Assembly: GCA_033762315.1 (NCBI GenBank)
Contig: JANRLS010000179.1
Location: 1-54,573 of the forward strand
DNA: 54,573 nt
Direction: 5' to 3'
DNA from: CAYLLN01 sp033762315
Lineage (GTDB): Bacteria > Planctomycetota > Planctomycetia > Pirellulales > Pirellulaceae
Part shown: positions 7,991-16,700 of the stretch, in pieces
How the letters are laid out: every line of letters begins with the position of its first letter
Position numbering within the stretch: the first letter of the stretch is position 1
The notes under the pieces: generated by a model
The model's database searches: none
What the model was told of the DNA's origin: nothing
Seen by the model: the letters and a program-made list of their open reading frames with translations, nothing else
Made by a program: the position numbers and the translations under genes

Positions 7991-9715
7991 ATGGCCCACG
8001 CGAAGAAGAAGCTCCCCGCCGTCGGCATTGACCTGGGAACCACGTTCTCGGTCATTTCGCGGCTTGACGATCTGGGCCGGCCGCAAACGCTCATCAATGC
8101 CGAGGGGGACAAAATCACCCCCAGCGTGGTGTTTTTCGAGGGGGACAGCAACATCGTCGTCGGCAAGGAGGCCGCGAAGGCCCTCGCCACCGATGCCGAG
8201 TTCGTCGCCGAGTGCGCCAAGCGCGACTTGGGTCAGCGATTTTTTCACCGGCCGATTGGAGGCCGCCGCTATCCCCCCGAAGCGCTGCAGGCCTGGGTGC
8301 TGAACAAGCTCCGCATTGATGCCGAAAAGCAGGTCGGGCCGATTCCCAAGGCGGTGGTGACGGTGCCGGCCTATTTCGATGAGGTCCGCCGGAAAGCCAC
8401 GATGGACGCGGGCTACATCGCCGGCCTGGAGGTGATGGACATCATCAACGAGCCGACCGCCGCGGCTGTCGCCTTCGGCTTCCAGCAGGGGTACATGAAC
8501 CCCGCCAACAAGGATCAGGAGCGGAAGAAGATTCTCGTGTACGATCTCGGTGGCGGCACGTTCGACGTGACGGTGATGGAAATCGGCGGTCGCGATTTCA
8601 ACGCCCTGGCCACCGACGGCGACGTAATGCTCGGCGGCAAGGATTGGGACCAGCGGCTCGTCGATTTCGTGGCCGAGGAGTTCATTCGCAAGCACGGCGT
8701 CGATCCGCGCGAAGAGCCCAATAGCCACGGCCGTCTCTGGCGCGAGTGCGAAGACGCCAAGCGAACTCTGTCAGCTCGCACCAAGGTCAACATTGCCTGC
8801 GACTATCTCGGCAATGCCGTGCGGCTGGAACTGACGCGGCAGCAGTTTCACGAGATGACGAAGGACCTGCTCGACCGGACCGCCTTCACCACGCGGCAAA
8901 CCTTGCAAGCAGCGGGGCTCGAATGGAAAGACATCGACCGCGTGCTCCTCGTCGGCGGTTCCAGCCGCATGCCGGCCGTGGTCGAAATGTTGCGGCACCT
9001 ATCGGGCAAGGAGCCCGATTGCTCGGTCTCGCCCGACGAAGCGGTGGCGCATGGCGCGGCGCTGCACGCCGGGCTATTGCTGGCGTTTCACGAGGGGAAA
9101 TCGCCGTCCTTCCACATTCGCAACGTCAATTCGCACAGCCTGGGGGTGGTGGCGATGGACGCCAAAACACGCCGTCCACGCAACGCGATCCTGATCCCCC
9201 GCAACACTCCGCTGCCGGTCGTCGCGCGGCGGGTGTTCAAAACGCAGAAGGCGGGGCAAAAATCAATCCTGGTGCAAATTGTCGAAGGAGAGAGCCTCTC
9301 GCCCGACGATTGCTCGCAGCTCGGCAAATGCTCCGTGCGCAATCTGCCCCCTGATTTGCCCGCGCAAACGGCCATCGAAGTCCGCTTTCGCTACGAGGAA
9401 AACGGCCGCCTCACGGTGATGGTCAATGTCGAAGGGACGAGCAAACAACTGAAACACGAAATCACGCGCGAAAACACGCTCACCAAGGACCAGCTCGATA
9501 GCTGGCGGAAATACATCTCGGGCCTCGACCCCGCCGCTGAGCCCGAGCCGCCGCATCTTTCGGGCGAGGCGCACGATGTCGCCCCGCAGCCCAAGGCGTT
9601 GGCTGAAACCGTCGTCCTGACCCCCGAAGACAACGAGCGGGTCACCGACCGTCCCCCCCAACCCGACCGCACCCCCGATCCTGGAGCTTCGGGAGTGAAG
9701 AAGCGTTGGGCTTAA
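7991..9715 (+). CDS. Hsp70 (DnaK-like) chaperone paralogue
   Basis: 574 residues from the ATG at 7991, chosen because AGGTGA precedes it at a suitable distance; the frame is open 48 codons further upstream, but that part has no Hsp70 similarity. The nucleotide-binding domain is complete: GIDLGTTFS near the N terminus, the phosphate-2 loop VYDLGGGTFDVT, and the adenosine motif LLVGGSSRMP. A shortened beta substrate-binding domain follows (about 380-520), but the alpha-helical lid of DnaK is replaced by a short acidic and proline-rich tail, so the protein is about 60 residues shorter than DnaK. No dnaJ or grpE is adjacent. It is probably one of several specialised Hsp70 copies known in planctomycetes; client unknown. 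Confidence 0.88.
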   Translation: MAHAKKKLPAVGIDLGTTFSVISRLDDLGRPQTLINAEGDKITPSVVFFEGDSNIVVGKEAAKALATDAEFVAECAKRDLGQRFFHRPIGGRRYPPEALQAWVLNKLRIDAEKQVGPIPKAVVTVPAYFDEVRRKATMDAGYIAGLEVMDIINEPTAAAVAFGFQQGYMNPANKDQERKKILVYDLGGGTFDVTVMEIGGRDFNALATDGDVMLGGKDWDQRLVDFVAEEFIRKHGVDPREEPNSHGRLWRECEDAKRTLSARTKVNIACDYLGNAVRLELTRQQFHEMTKDLLDRTAFTTRQTLQAAGLEWKDIDRVLLVGGSSRMPAVVEMLRHLSGKEPDCSVSPDEAVAHGAALHAGLLLAFHEGKSPSFHIRNVNSHSLGVVAMDAKTRRPRNAILIPRNTPLPVVARRVFKTQKAGQKSILVQIVEGESLSPDDCSQLGKCSVRNLPPDLPAQTAIEVRFRYEENGRLTVMVNVEGTSKQLKHEITRENTLTKDQLDSWRKYISGLDPAAEPEPPHLSGEAHDVAPQPKALAETVVLTPEDNERVTDRPPQPDRTPDPGASGVKKRWA

Positions 9716-9722
9716 ACGCGGT

Positions 9723-10439
9723 CTACGACCTTAGCCGCAAGGTGCGGCAAGCGGCCAGATAGCTCGACTCCAGGTCGAGTGGCAAGGCCAAATCGGGACC
9801 AAGCCACAGCGGCAGCGTCGGCAACGCCTGATTCAGCGCAAGCCACTCGGGCCAAATTTCAAGGACCGGTCCGCCACTGGCGGTCACCGTCCGCAGCGCG
9901 GCGGCATAAAGTTCCGCCCGGCAAATCTCTGAATCTGCGCCTAACCGCAGCAGTTGCCAAAGATCATTCAACAGGTTGGCGGACCGATCGGTGACGATAT
10001 CGACAATCGCGACGAAAACCCCGCTTTGCAGAAGCGCGCCGCATTTCATGGCGAAAGCCGCGCGGCTGGCCGGCCGATCTTTGTTGGCAGGGCTGACAAG
10101 CTCGATCGCGGCCACGATCCGCCCCGCCGTTTCGTCAATCACCTGCACTTCGACGACATCCAGATCGGCCCAATCCACGGGCATCACCAGGCTCGCCTTG
10201 ACTGGTGCCCACACCGCCACCGCGCCGCTTGGTATCGCTGGCACTTCGGCTGGCTCGTCGAGCGCGGCGACGTCAATCTCGAATTTCCCGCCAAACTGAA
10301 CATTAGGCAAGGCATAGTACCGCTCGGGCAAGGCCGCCTGGTTTAGCTGCTGCACGATGGCATTGGCCCAGGCACCATGCACGCTCTGCCAAGGATGGCG
10401 AGTGCTCAGCGGGCGGTGAAAATGGTCAAGCAGCGGCAT
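9723..10439 (-). CDS. DUF4058 family protein
   Basis: 238 residues. The N terminus (MPLLDHFHRPLS, then HPWQSVHGAWA and later FEIDVAALDE) matches the DUF4058 family found in planctomycetes and cyanobacteria, whose function is unknown. The central part carries ELVSPANKDRP, a conserved segment of the family that resembles a nuclease-like core (weak inference). GGGAGG lies five bases before the ATG. It starts 12 bases after the NagB-like/PIG-L fusion gene, so it is the last gene of that operon, and it converges with the Hsp70 gene with only 7 bases between them. Confidence 0.85.
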   Translation of the reverse strand: MPLLDHFHRPLSTRHPWQSVHGAWANAIVQQLNQAALPERYYALPNVQFGGKFEIDVAALDEPAEVPAIPSGAVAVWAPVKASLVMPVDWADLDVVEVQVIDETAGRIVAAIELVSPANKDRPASRAAFAMKCGALLQSGVFVAIVDIVTDRSANLLNDLWQLLRLGADSEICRAELYAAALRTVTASGGPVLEIWPEWLALNQALPTLPLWLGPDLALPLDLESSYLAACRTLRLRS

Positions 10440-10451
10440 GTCGGCCTCCCG

Positions 10452-12350
10452 TTAAATCGGCACCCCATTCCACCGCGTGAACGCTTCCAGAGCAAAATAC
10501 TCGGGCAGGCCGATCTGGTTGTATTGCGCGGCGGTGTTGGTGTTGCGGTCTTCAGCGCGCTGCCAGAATTCGCGCGGGTCGCTGCCGGGAAAGAGGGCTT
10601 CGTCCTTCTGGCTCTGGTGCATGAAAATCGCTTTGCGCTTCTTTAGGATGTCGCCGGGCGAAAGCGGCACGGCGATTTCGATTTCATGCAGGGCATATTC
10701 CTGCCACGCCCCGCGATAGAGCAGCCCCTCGGGCCGGCTGCCGTGGGCAGTTTCGTAGTCCAAGAGCGCGCGGAAAATTGCCTGCGCGCAAACGCGGTGC
10801 GTGCCGTGCGGGTCCGAAAGATCGCCGGCAATATAGACCTGGTGCGGCTGCACCTTTTCCAATAGCTCGCGGATGATCCGCACGTCCTCGCCGCAGATCG
10901 GCTTTTTGGCGATGGTGCCGGTCTGATAGAACGGCAAATCGAGAAAGTGCAGGTGTTCCTCGCGGCAGCCAACTTTGATCGCCCCGGCCTTGGCTTCCCC
11001 CCAGCGAATCAGCCCCTTGATCTTCTGCACCGCCTCGATGTCGGGCTCCCCCGCCGATTTGCGGGCCAGCGAGCCGAATACCGCCTCCTCAACCAGCTTG
11101 CTCCGCTCCTGATCGATGCCGAAGAGGCGGTTGTATTCCGTCACCAGGTCGGCGATTCTCGCCGCATCGTGATCGAAGACGGCGATGTTGCCGCTGGTCA
11201 TGTAGGCGATATGCACCTCGTGTCCGTCCTCGACGAGGCGAATTAGCGTCCCTCCCATGCTGATGACGTCGTCGTCCGGGTGCGGGCTGAAGCAAATCAC
11301 CCGCTTGCGCTCCTTCCCCGCGGGATGATACTCGATCGTGCCCAACATTTGCTGAAAGACGTGGTGCGCCGCCTTCGGCGCGGGGCCATGATGCCTTAAC
11401 AGGTGATGCAAGTTGTGGTGGCGGAAGTCGTCGTCGGTCAGCTTGAGCAGGGCCTTGCCCGTTTGTTCGCAGAGCCAGAGAATGGCCCGCTTCACCATCG
11501 CGTCGGTCCATTCGACGCTGCTGATCGCCCACGGCGTGGTGATCGCCGTCAGCTTGCAGCCCGCCGCGGCATCGACCAGCACGGCGGCATCGGCGTGGTC
11601 TTGCAGATACGACGCGGGAACCCGCGGCGAAACCGGTCCCTCGGCCAACTCGCGAATGATCGGCGCTTTGTGCTCTCCCAGCGCAATGAGCAGAATTTTG
11701 CGGGCGTCGAAAATCGTTCCCAGCCCCATCGTGATCGCCTGTAGCGGCACATTCCACTCGCCGAAAAAATCGCTGGCCAGCGCCCGCCGCGTGACCGGAT
11801 CGAGCGTGCATAGCCGCGTTCGCCCACTCACGCCGGGAAACGGCTCGTTGCTGCCGATATGCCCGTTCGTGCCGATGCCGAGCAGCAGCACGTCGATGCC
11901 GCCGGCCCGCTCGATTTCGGCTTCGTACTCGCGGCAATGCTCGTCAATTTGCGACAGCGGCGTGGCCCCATTGGGAATGTGGACATTCTCCGTCGGGATA
12001 TTCACGTGGTCGAGCAAATGCTCGCGCATCCAGCGGTCGTGGCTTTGCAGTTGATCGCCGGCAAGGCCAAAGAACTCGTTGAGCGTGAAGGTAATGACAC
12101 GCGAAAAATCGAGCCCTTCCTCGCGATGCATCCGGACCAATTCGCGATAAACACCGACCGGCGAGCTCCCCGTCGGCAGCCCGAGCACCGCGAATTGCCC
12201 CTGGGCGTTGCGCTCGCGAATGACGTTCGCCACCACCCCGGCGACATGGCTGGCTAGTTGCTCGTTGGAATCGAAGACGAGTGTCGGCAGCTGCGTGCCG
12301 CTGGCGCGGCGCGGGCGAACGGAGGAAACGGCGGCGGGAGTGGAGGACAT
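10452..12350 (-). CDS. Glucosamine-6-phosphate deaminase-like / PIG-L deacetylase fusion
   Basis: 632 residues with two enzyme domains. Residues about 22-290 resemble NagB (LPTGSSPVGVY sugar-phosphate loop; TLNEFFGL; GTNGHIGSNEP). Residues about 345-600 are a PIG-L/LmbE-type zinc deacetylase with FSPHPDDD (His357, Asp359) and GDLSDPHGTHR. The fusion is known in several phyla and suggests amino-sugar metabolism. In the NagB half the positions of E. coli Asp72 and Asp141 are asparagine (Asn91, Asn162), while His164 and Glu169 are kept, so ordinary deaminase activity is doubtful. The start lies directly after a 7-base-period repeat and has no Shine-Dalgarno sequence. It forms an operon with the DUF4058 gene downstream. 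Confidence 0.9.
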   Translation of the reverse strand: MSSTPAAVSSVRPRRASGTQLPTLVFDSNEQLASHVAGVVANVIRERNAQGQFAVLGLPTGSSPVGVYRELVRMHREEGLDFSRVITFTLNEFFGLAGDQLQSHDRWMREHLLDHVNIPTENVHIPNGATPLSQIDEHCREYEAEIERAGGIDVLLLGIGTNGHIGSNEPFPGVSGRTRLCTLDPVTRRALASDFFGEWNVPLQAITMGLGTIFDARKILLIALGEHKAPIIRELAEGPVSPRVPASYLQDHADAAVLVDAAAGCKLTAITTPWAISSVEWTDAMVKRAILWLCEQTGKALLKLTDDDFRHHNLHHLLRHHGPAPKAAHHVFQQMLGTIEYHPAGKERKRVICFSPHPDDDVISMGGTLIRLVEDGHEVHIAYMTSGNIAVFDHDAARIADLVTEYNRLFGIDQERSKLVEEAVFGSLARKSAGEPDIEAVQKIKGLIRWGEAKAGAIKVGCREEHLHFLDLPFYQTGTIAKKPICGEDVRIIRELLEKVQPHQVYIAGDLSDPHGTHRVCAQAIFRALLDYETAHGSRPEGLLYRGAWQEYALHEIEIAVPLSPGDILKKRKAIFMHQSQKDEALFPGSDPREFWQRAEDRNTNTAAQYNQIGLPEYFALEAFTRWNGVPI

Positions 12351-12353
12351 GGG

Positions 12354-12388
12354 GAAGGAGGGGACAGGAGACAGGGGTCAGGTGTCAG
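12354..12388 (-). repeat. Degenerate 7-base tandem repeat at a start codon
   Basis: Read on the minus strand the units are CTGACAC, CTGACCC, CTGTCTC and CTGTCCC (12388-12361), followed by a degenerate CTCCTTC (12360-12354) and then, four bases on, the ATG of the NagB-like/PIG-L gene. The array fills the position where a ribosome-binding site would be expected and contains no purine-rich Shine-Dalgarno sequence. Confidence 0.6.
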
Positions 12389-12459
12389 ACTTCGATAGTA
12401 TGGCATAGGAGCGAAATGGGGGCTATTGGCGAGCAAGGCGACGACCCGGCGCATGCCGG

Positions 12460-13440
12460 CTAAACGGCTTGCAATTCTTGCACTACTCGCTGCAAATCAG
12501 CCGGCAGGGGAGCGGCAAACTCAATTGGTTGGCTGGTCGCGGGGTGGGTCAGCTTGATCCGGGCCGCGTGCAGGGCCTGCCGGGTGAGTAGCACCTCGTT
12601 GGCATCGGACGCGCCGCGCGGAACTCGCCGCAGCTCGCCACGGGTGATCTGCGATCGTCCCCCATAAAGCCTGTCGCATAGGACGGGGGTGCCGATATAG
12701 GCCAGATGGACGCGAATTTGGTGCGTCCGGCCCGTTTTGGGGAGCACCCGCACTGCCGCGAAACCGGCAAATCGCTCGACAACTTCATAAAATGTTGTCG
12801 CCTGTCGGCTCGTAGCGTGATCGGCGCGGATCGCCATCTTTTCGCGCTGGTGGGGATGCACGCCAATCGGCTGATCGATCCAATCGCGGTCGTGATTCGG
12901 TGCGCCGGCCGTGATGGCGAAATACTCCTTTTCCGTCGTCCGCTGCTCGAATTGGGCAGCTAAGGCGTGATGCATCGGGTCGGTCTTGGCGACCACCATC
13001 ACGCCGCTCGTATCGCGGTCCAATCGATGCACGATGCCGGGGCGCGTTTCACCCCCGACCTGGCTTAGCTCCTGAAAGTGAAACGACAGCGCGCTCGCCA
13101 GAGTCCCCGACCAATGCCCTCGCGCTGGATGAACGACCATGCCCGGCGGCTTGTTGACGGCGATGATGTGCTCGTCTTCGTAGAGCACGTCGAGCGGGAT
13201 ATCTTCCGGATGCGGGCCGGCCGTGTTCATCGGCGGCAGCACGACGCTCACCCGCTCGCCGGCCGACAGGCGATAAGCAACCTTCGTCCCCTGCCCGTTG
13301 ACTTTCACGCCTCCCGCGCCGATCACTTTGCGCAGTTGCACGCGGCTGAATTTGGGTAGGACTCGAGCCAGGTAGGCATCGAGCCGCGCGCCCGCATCTT
13401 CCGGCCCAATCACAAACTCCAGCGGCTCTTCGGCGGACAT
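12460..13440 (-). CDS. rluD: RluD-family 23S rRNA pseudouridine synthase
   Basis: 326 residues from the ATG at 13440; a longer open frame exists, but its extra N terminus is the antisense shadow of the neighbour's low-complexity tail. An S4 RNA-binding domain lies at about 15-70 and the synthase domain at about 80-320, with the catalytic motif HRLDRDTSG (Asp141) and later KTGRTHQIRVHL. The family converts uridines of large-subunit rRNA to pseudouridine. The gene begins 7 bases after the stop of the TPR membrane protein gene, so they are one transcriptional unit. Assignment to RluD rather than RluC or RluA rests on length and the S4 domain. Confidence 0.9.
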   Translation of the reverse strand: MSAEEPLEFVIGPEDAGARLDAYLARVLPKFSRVQLRKVIGAGGVKVNGQGTKVAYRLSAGERVSVVLPPMNTAGPHPEDIPLDVLYEDEHIIAVNKPPGMVVHPARGHWSGTLASALSFHFQELSQVGGETRPGIVHRLDRDTSGVMVVAKTDPMHHALAAQFEQRTTEKEYFAITAGAPNHDRDWIDQPIGVHPHQREKMAIRADHATSRQATTFYEVVERFAGFAAVRVLPKTGRTHQIRVHLAYIGTPVLCDRLYGGRSQITRGELRRVPRGASDANEVLLTRQALHAARIKLTHPATSQPIEFAAPLPADLQRVVQELQAV

Positions 13441-13447
13441 CGCGGGC

Positions 13448-14371
13448 CTAGGGCTTGGTCTCGGCCGGTTTCGCTTCGGCCGGTTCATCGGCGGCCGGCT
13501 TATCGGCGGCGGCCGACTTCTCTTCCGCGGGCTTCTCTTCCGTCGGCTTGTCTTCCGTCGGCTTCGCCGAATCGGCCGGCTTCGCCGGGTCAACTGCCGG
13601 GGTTGGATCGGCAGGCTTCGCGGGGTCGGCCGGAGCGGGGAACTCTGTCGGCCCATCCGGCGGCTTGGTCAGATCGATCTTATCGAGATCAAGTCCCGTA
13701 TCGGGAATGCTCAGATCGGGGCGGGCTGGCAAATCGTCGGGCATTCCGCCGGGACGCGGCGGCGATTGCTTGGCAAACCAGGCGAGCAGTTCCACCTCGC
13801 GCTTCGCTTGCACCTGCTTTTCCGACAATTCGGCCGACTTTCCGAGCACCCGATTGCGATCCGCATCGGCGATCAGTTTGTAAATCTTGGCCGCTTCTTC
13901 GGGCTTATCGAGAGATACATACACCTTGGCCAATCCGAGCCGCGCCCGATTCTTGAGCATCGAATCGTGCGTTCCCTCGGCCTTCTTATAGGCGGCTTCC
14001 GCCTTTTCGAGCGAAGCCTTGGCGAGTTCGCGATTGCTAAATAGCTCCATCTGCCCCAGCGACAGATGATGATCCCCGAGCGATTGCCACGCCCAATAGG
14101 CGACCGGCGAATTCGGGTGCTTCGTCGCCACCTGCTCAAGTGCGGCCGCTGGCTCCGGCTCGCCAAAGGCGGCGAAATACTCGCTCCATACGTCGGCACC
14201 GGCGGTCGTCCCCGCATTGATCCAAAAGATCATCAGCCCGACCAGCGCCACCGCCAGCACCGATCCCAAAATAATCATGGGCAGATGCGGCTTGGCCACT
14301 TCGATCTGTTCGCCTAGCCAGTCGGCCAGTTCGTTTTGTTGCAGTTCGTGACGCTTCTCGGCTTTGCTCAT
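13448..14371 (-). CDS. Membrane-anchored TPR-like protein with Pro/Lys/Glu-rich tail
   Basis: 307 residues from the ATG at 14371. A cytoplasmic N terminus (MSKAEKRHELQQNELADWL) is followed by one membrane helix (about 30-50) and a TPR-like region (about 60-190) reminiscent of YfgM-type ancillary proteins. The last 90 residues are low-complexity, with repeated P-A-D-P-A-K and E-K-P-like units. The arrangement suggests an anchored scaffold or an ancillary factor in envelope protein handling (inference). It is the first gene of the TPR-rluD unit and is divergent from the agmatine deiminase gene. Confidence 0.8.
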   Translation of the reverse strand: MSKAEKRHELQQNELADWLGEQIEVAKPHLPMIILGSVLAVALVGLMIFWINAGTTAGADVWSEYFAAFGEPEPAAALEQVATKHPNSPVAYWAWQSLGDHHLSLGQMELFSNRELAKASLEKAEAAYKKAEGTHDSMLKNRARLGLAKVYVSLDKPEEAAKIYKLIADADRNRVLGKSAELSEKQVQAKREVELLAWFAKQSPPRPGGMPDDLPARPDLSIPDTGLDLDKIDLTKPPDGPTEFPAPADPAKPADPTPAVDPAKPADSAKPTEDKPTEEKPAEEKSAAADKPAADEPAEAKPAETKP

Positions 14372-14532
14372 GTTCGCCTGCTTCCCCAAAAAAGGCGGGC
14401 CGACCACTCGGCTCGCAGCGCGCAAGTGTAGGCGGGGTAGGGAAATAGCGTCAAGGCCACGAAAATGCCATCGACCGACTGGCGTTTTCTCTGCCACCCT
14501 TTTCGCATCGTCAGGTTTTGTAGAATGCCCCG

Positions 14533-15585
14533 ATGAACATAGCCGAAACACCCGCCGCGCTGGGCTATCGCTGGCCCGCCGAATGGGAGCCGCAAGCCAG
14601 CGTTTGGCTCTCCTGGCCGCGAAATCCCGCCACCTGGCCCGACCATTTCGAGCCCGTGCCGGGCGAATTCGCCCAATTCGTGCGGCTTCTGGCCGAGTAT
14701 CAGCCGGTGAACATTCTGGCCGGCGGCAAGGGGGTGCTGGAGCAGGCCCAGTCGCTGGTGGGGGGGCTGCGGAACGTCATCCTCCACGATATTCCCACGA
14801 ACGACGCCTGGTGTCGCGATCATGGGCCGACGTTCCTTTCGGCCGATCCCGGCCGGGCCAGTTTCACGCCGCTTCCGCCGGCGCTGGTCGATTGGCAATA
14901 CAACGCCTGGGGAGGGAAGTATCCGCCTTTCGATCTCGACAATCTCGTCCCCAGTCGCATCGCCGCGGCAACAGGGCGCAAAGTCTTTTCGCCGGGCATC
15001 ATCCTCGAAGGAGGAGCGATCGACGGCAACGGCCGGGGCACGATTCTGACGACCGAATCCTGCCTGTTGAACACGAATCGCAACCCGCACCTCTCGCGCG
15101 AGGAGACGGAGCGCTATTTGCGCGATTATCTGGCCGCGAAGAAGGTCCTGTGGTTGACTGGCGGCGAAATCGCGGGGGACGACACCGATGGCCACATCGA
15201 TCAGATCGCCCGGTTCGTCAAGCCGACGACCGTGGTCGTTTCGCTGTGCGAAGATCCCAGCGACGATAATTTCGCCCCCACTCAGCAAAATCTGAAAGAA
15301 CTGCGGCAAATGACCGATCAAGATGGTCGGCCGCTCGAGATTGTCCCGCTGATGCTGCCGCGCCCCCGCTTTTGCGATGGTCAGCGATTGCCGGCCGGCT
15401 ATGCGAATTTTCTAATCGCCAACGGCGTGGTGGTCGTGCCGCAGTTCAGCGACCCGGCCGACGAACTCGCGATTCGCACGCTCGTCCCCCTCTTTCCCGA
15501 CCGCGACGTTCGCGGCAGCCCCTCGCTGAACCTCGTCTGGGGCCTCGGCTCGTTTCATTGCCTGTCGCAGCAAGAGCCGCAGTAG
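14533..15585 (+). CDS. aguA: Agmatine deiminase / peptidylarginine deiminase family enzyme
   Basis: 350 residues. It matches the agmatine deiminase family: NDAWCRDHGP near residue 90, LEGGAIDGNG, GGEIAGDDTDGHIDQIARF, and at the C terminus SFHCLSQQEPQ carrying the catalytic cysteine (Cys343). The enzyme hydrolyses agmatine to N-carbamoylputrescine and ammonia, a step of polyamine synthesis. The partner enzyme N-carbamoylputrescine amidase (AguB) is not in the window. The gene is divergent from the TPR gene; no clear Shine-Dalgarno sequence precedes the ATG. Confidence 0.88.
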   Translation: MNIAETPAALGYRWPAEWEPQASVWLSWPRNPATWPDHFEPVPGEFAQFVRLLAEYQPVNILAGGKGVLEQAQSLVGGLRNVILHDIPTNDAWCRDHGPTFLSADPGRASFTPLPPALVDWQYNAWGGKYPPFDLDNLVPSRIAAATGRKVFSPGIILEGGAIDGNGRGTILTTESCLLNTNRNPHLSREETERYLRDYLAAKKVLWLTGGEIAGDDTDGHIDQIARFVKPTTVVVSLCEDPSDDNFAPTQQNLKELRQMTDQDGRPLEIVPLMLPRPRFCDGQRLPAGYANFLIANGVVVVPQFSDPADELAIRTLVPLFPDRDVRGSPSLNLVWGLGSFHCLSQQEPQ

Positions 15586-15684
15586 TTTTTGCCAAATTTG
15601 CTGGCATCAACAATCGTGAATGGATATATTCGGGGCAGTATGGACGACGATCCCCGCTCGATCCCACCTTTCCGGAGCCTGCCG

Positions 15685-16275
15685 ATGACTCGAATTTTGG
15701 CCTGCGTGGCGCTACTTGCCGTGTTCGCGGTACCGGTTTTTGCCGCCGAATCGGAAAAAAAGCCGGCAAAGGAAGCGGATAAGACCAGCTCGCTAAAAGT
15801 GGGCGATGCGGCACCGGAGTTCCAGATCAAAGATCAAGAGGGGAAGCTGATCGACCTGGCGAAGCTCAGCGAGCAAGGACCGGTGCTGGTGCGGCTGACG
15901 TGCGGTTGCTCGGGCTGCGATAAGGAGCTGGCATATTTTCAGGAAATTCACGAGGCCTATAAGGGGCAAGGGCTGACGAGCTTGCTCGTGTTTCGCGAGC
16001 CGGACGAGAAGGTCGCCAAGTATGCCGCCGAAAAGAAGCTGAACACGCTTTATGCCGTCGATAGCAAGGGAGCCAGTTGGCAGACCTTCCAAACCAAAAC
16101 GATGCCGACAAACTTTCTGATCGCCAAGGGGGGCAAAATCGCTTCGATTGCCGCCGGGTGCGATCCGAGCGGCCTCTTGGCGAACATGGTTTCGGAAAAG
16201 ACGGCCAAGGTGGTCGGCGCGGCGACGGTCGATGTGAAGCAAAAAGTGGCGGCGGAGAAGGCGGCGAAAAAGTAG
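15685..16275 (+). CDS. Exported thioredoxin-fold (AhpC/TSA-like) protein
   Basis: 196 residues from the ATG at 15685, which has GGAG eight bases upstream and gives a proper signal peptide (MTRILACVALLAVFAVPVFA). Residues about 37-170 show the redoxin fold: VGDAAPEFQIKDQEGK, then LTCGCSGC (Cys73, Cys75, Cys78), and the cis-proline region TMPTNFLI. The CSGC pair resembles the CxxC of thiol-disulfide proteins rather than the single peroxidatic cysteine context of classic peroxiredoxins. A periplasmic thiol-redox role is likely; the partner is unknown. The tail is lysine/alanine-rich. Confidence 0.8.
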   Translation: MTRILACVALLAVFAVPVFAAESEKKPAKEADKTSSLKVGDAAPEFQIKDQEGKLIDLAKLSEQGPVLVRLTCGCSGCDKELAYFQEIHEAYKGQGLTSLLVFREPDEKVAKYAAEKKLNTLYAVDSKGASWQTFQTKTMPTNFLIAKGGKIASIAAGCDPSGLLANMVSEKTAKVVGAATVDVKQKVAAEKAAKK

Positions 16276-16292
16276 CGTCCGCCGGTTGCCGG

Positions 16293-16700
16293 CTAATGCA
16301 AAGCAGCCCAGATATACACGACCGTGAAGCTGGCGAAGAGAAACGTGAGTAGCACTTCGCCGGCCCATAGCCACCAGGCAGTCAGGTGCTCGCGCACGTC
16401 GAACACCGCCTGCAATGACAGGCGAATCCCCCAAAAGACCGCGGCAAACGCGCAGAACGAGCGCGCCAGTCCGCTGCCGGCGGCGAGTTCGCGGCTATTC
16501 AGGACGCTGATCAGCCCCAGGCCAACGATCGCCAGCACGACGTAGCCGCCATAAGTCCAGTACATCTGCCGGTGCAGCTTGGGAAGTACCGCGAGCTCCG
16601 TTTGCCAGCGCAGGCGGATCGGCACTAGCGCCGAGGCGACGAGTACCGAGAGTTGTCCGAGTCCGGCGAGCAGCAGCACATTGGCTAGGGTGAGGTTCAT
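16293..16700 (-). CDS. Small four-helix membrane protein coupled to an MBOAT gene
   Basis: 135 residues with about four predicted membrane helices and a conserved-looking LHRQMYWTYGGY segment near residue 45. The ATG at 16700 overlaps the stop codon of the upstream acyltransferase gene in an ATGA arrangement, so the two are translationally coupled. Not assignable to a named family from sequence alone; the coupling suggests an accessory subunit of the acyltransferase or a linked lipid-processing step. Confidence 0.7.
   Translation of the reverse strand: MNLTLANVLLLAGLGQLSVLVASALVPIRLRWQTELAVLPKLHRQMYWTYGGYVVLAIVGLGLISVLNSRELAAGSGLARSFCAFAAVFWGIRLSLQAVFDVREHLTAWWLWAGEVLLTFLFASFTVVYIWAALH

Noticed and set aside
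5755..8220. 821-codon open frame on the minus strand opposite the PPC and Hsp70 genes
   Set aside because: It is exactly antisense to two well-supported genes, has low-complexity composition rich in Arg, Gly and Asp, and no recognisable domain. GC-rich genes give long antisense frames.
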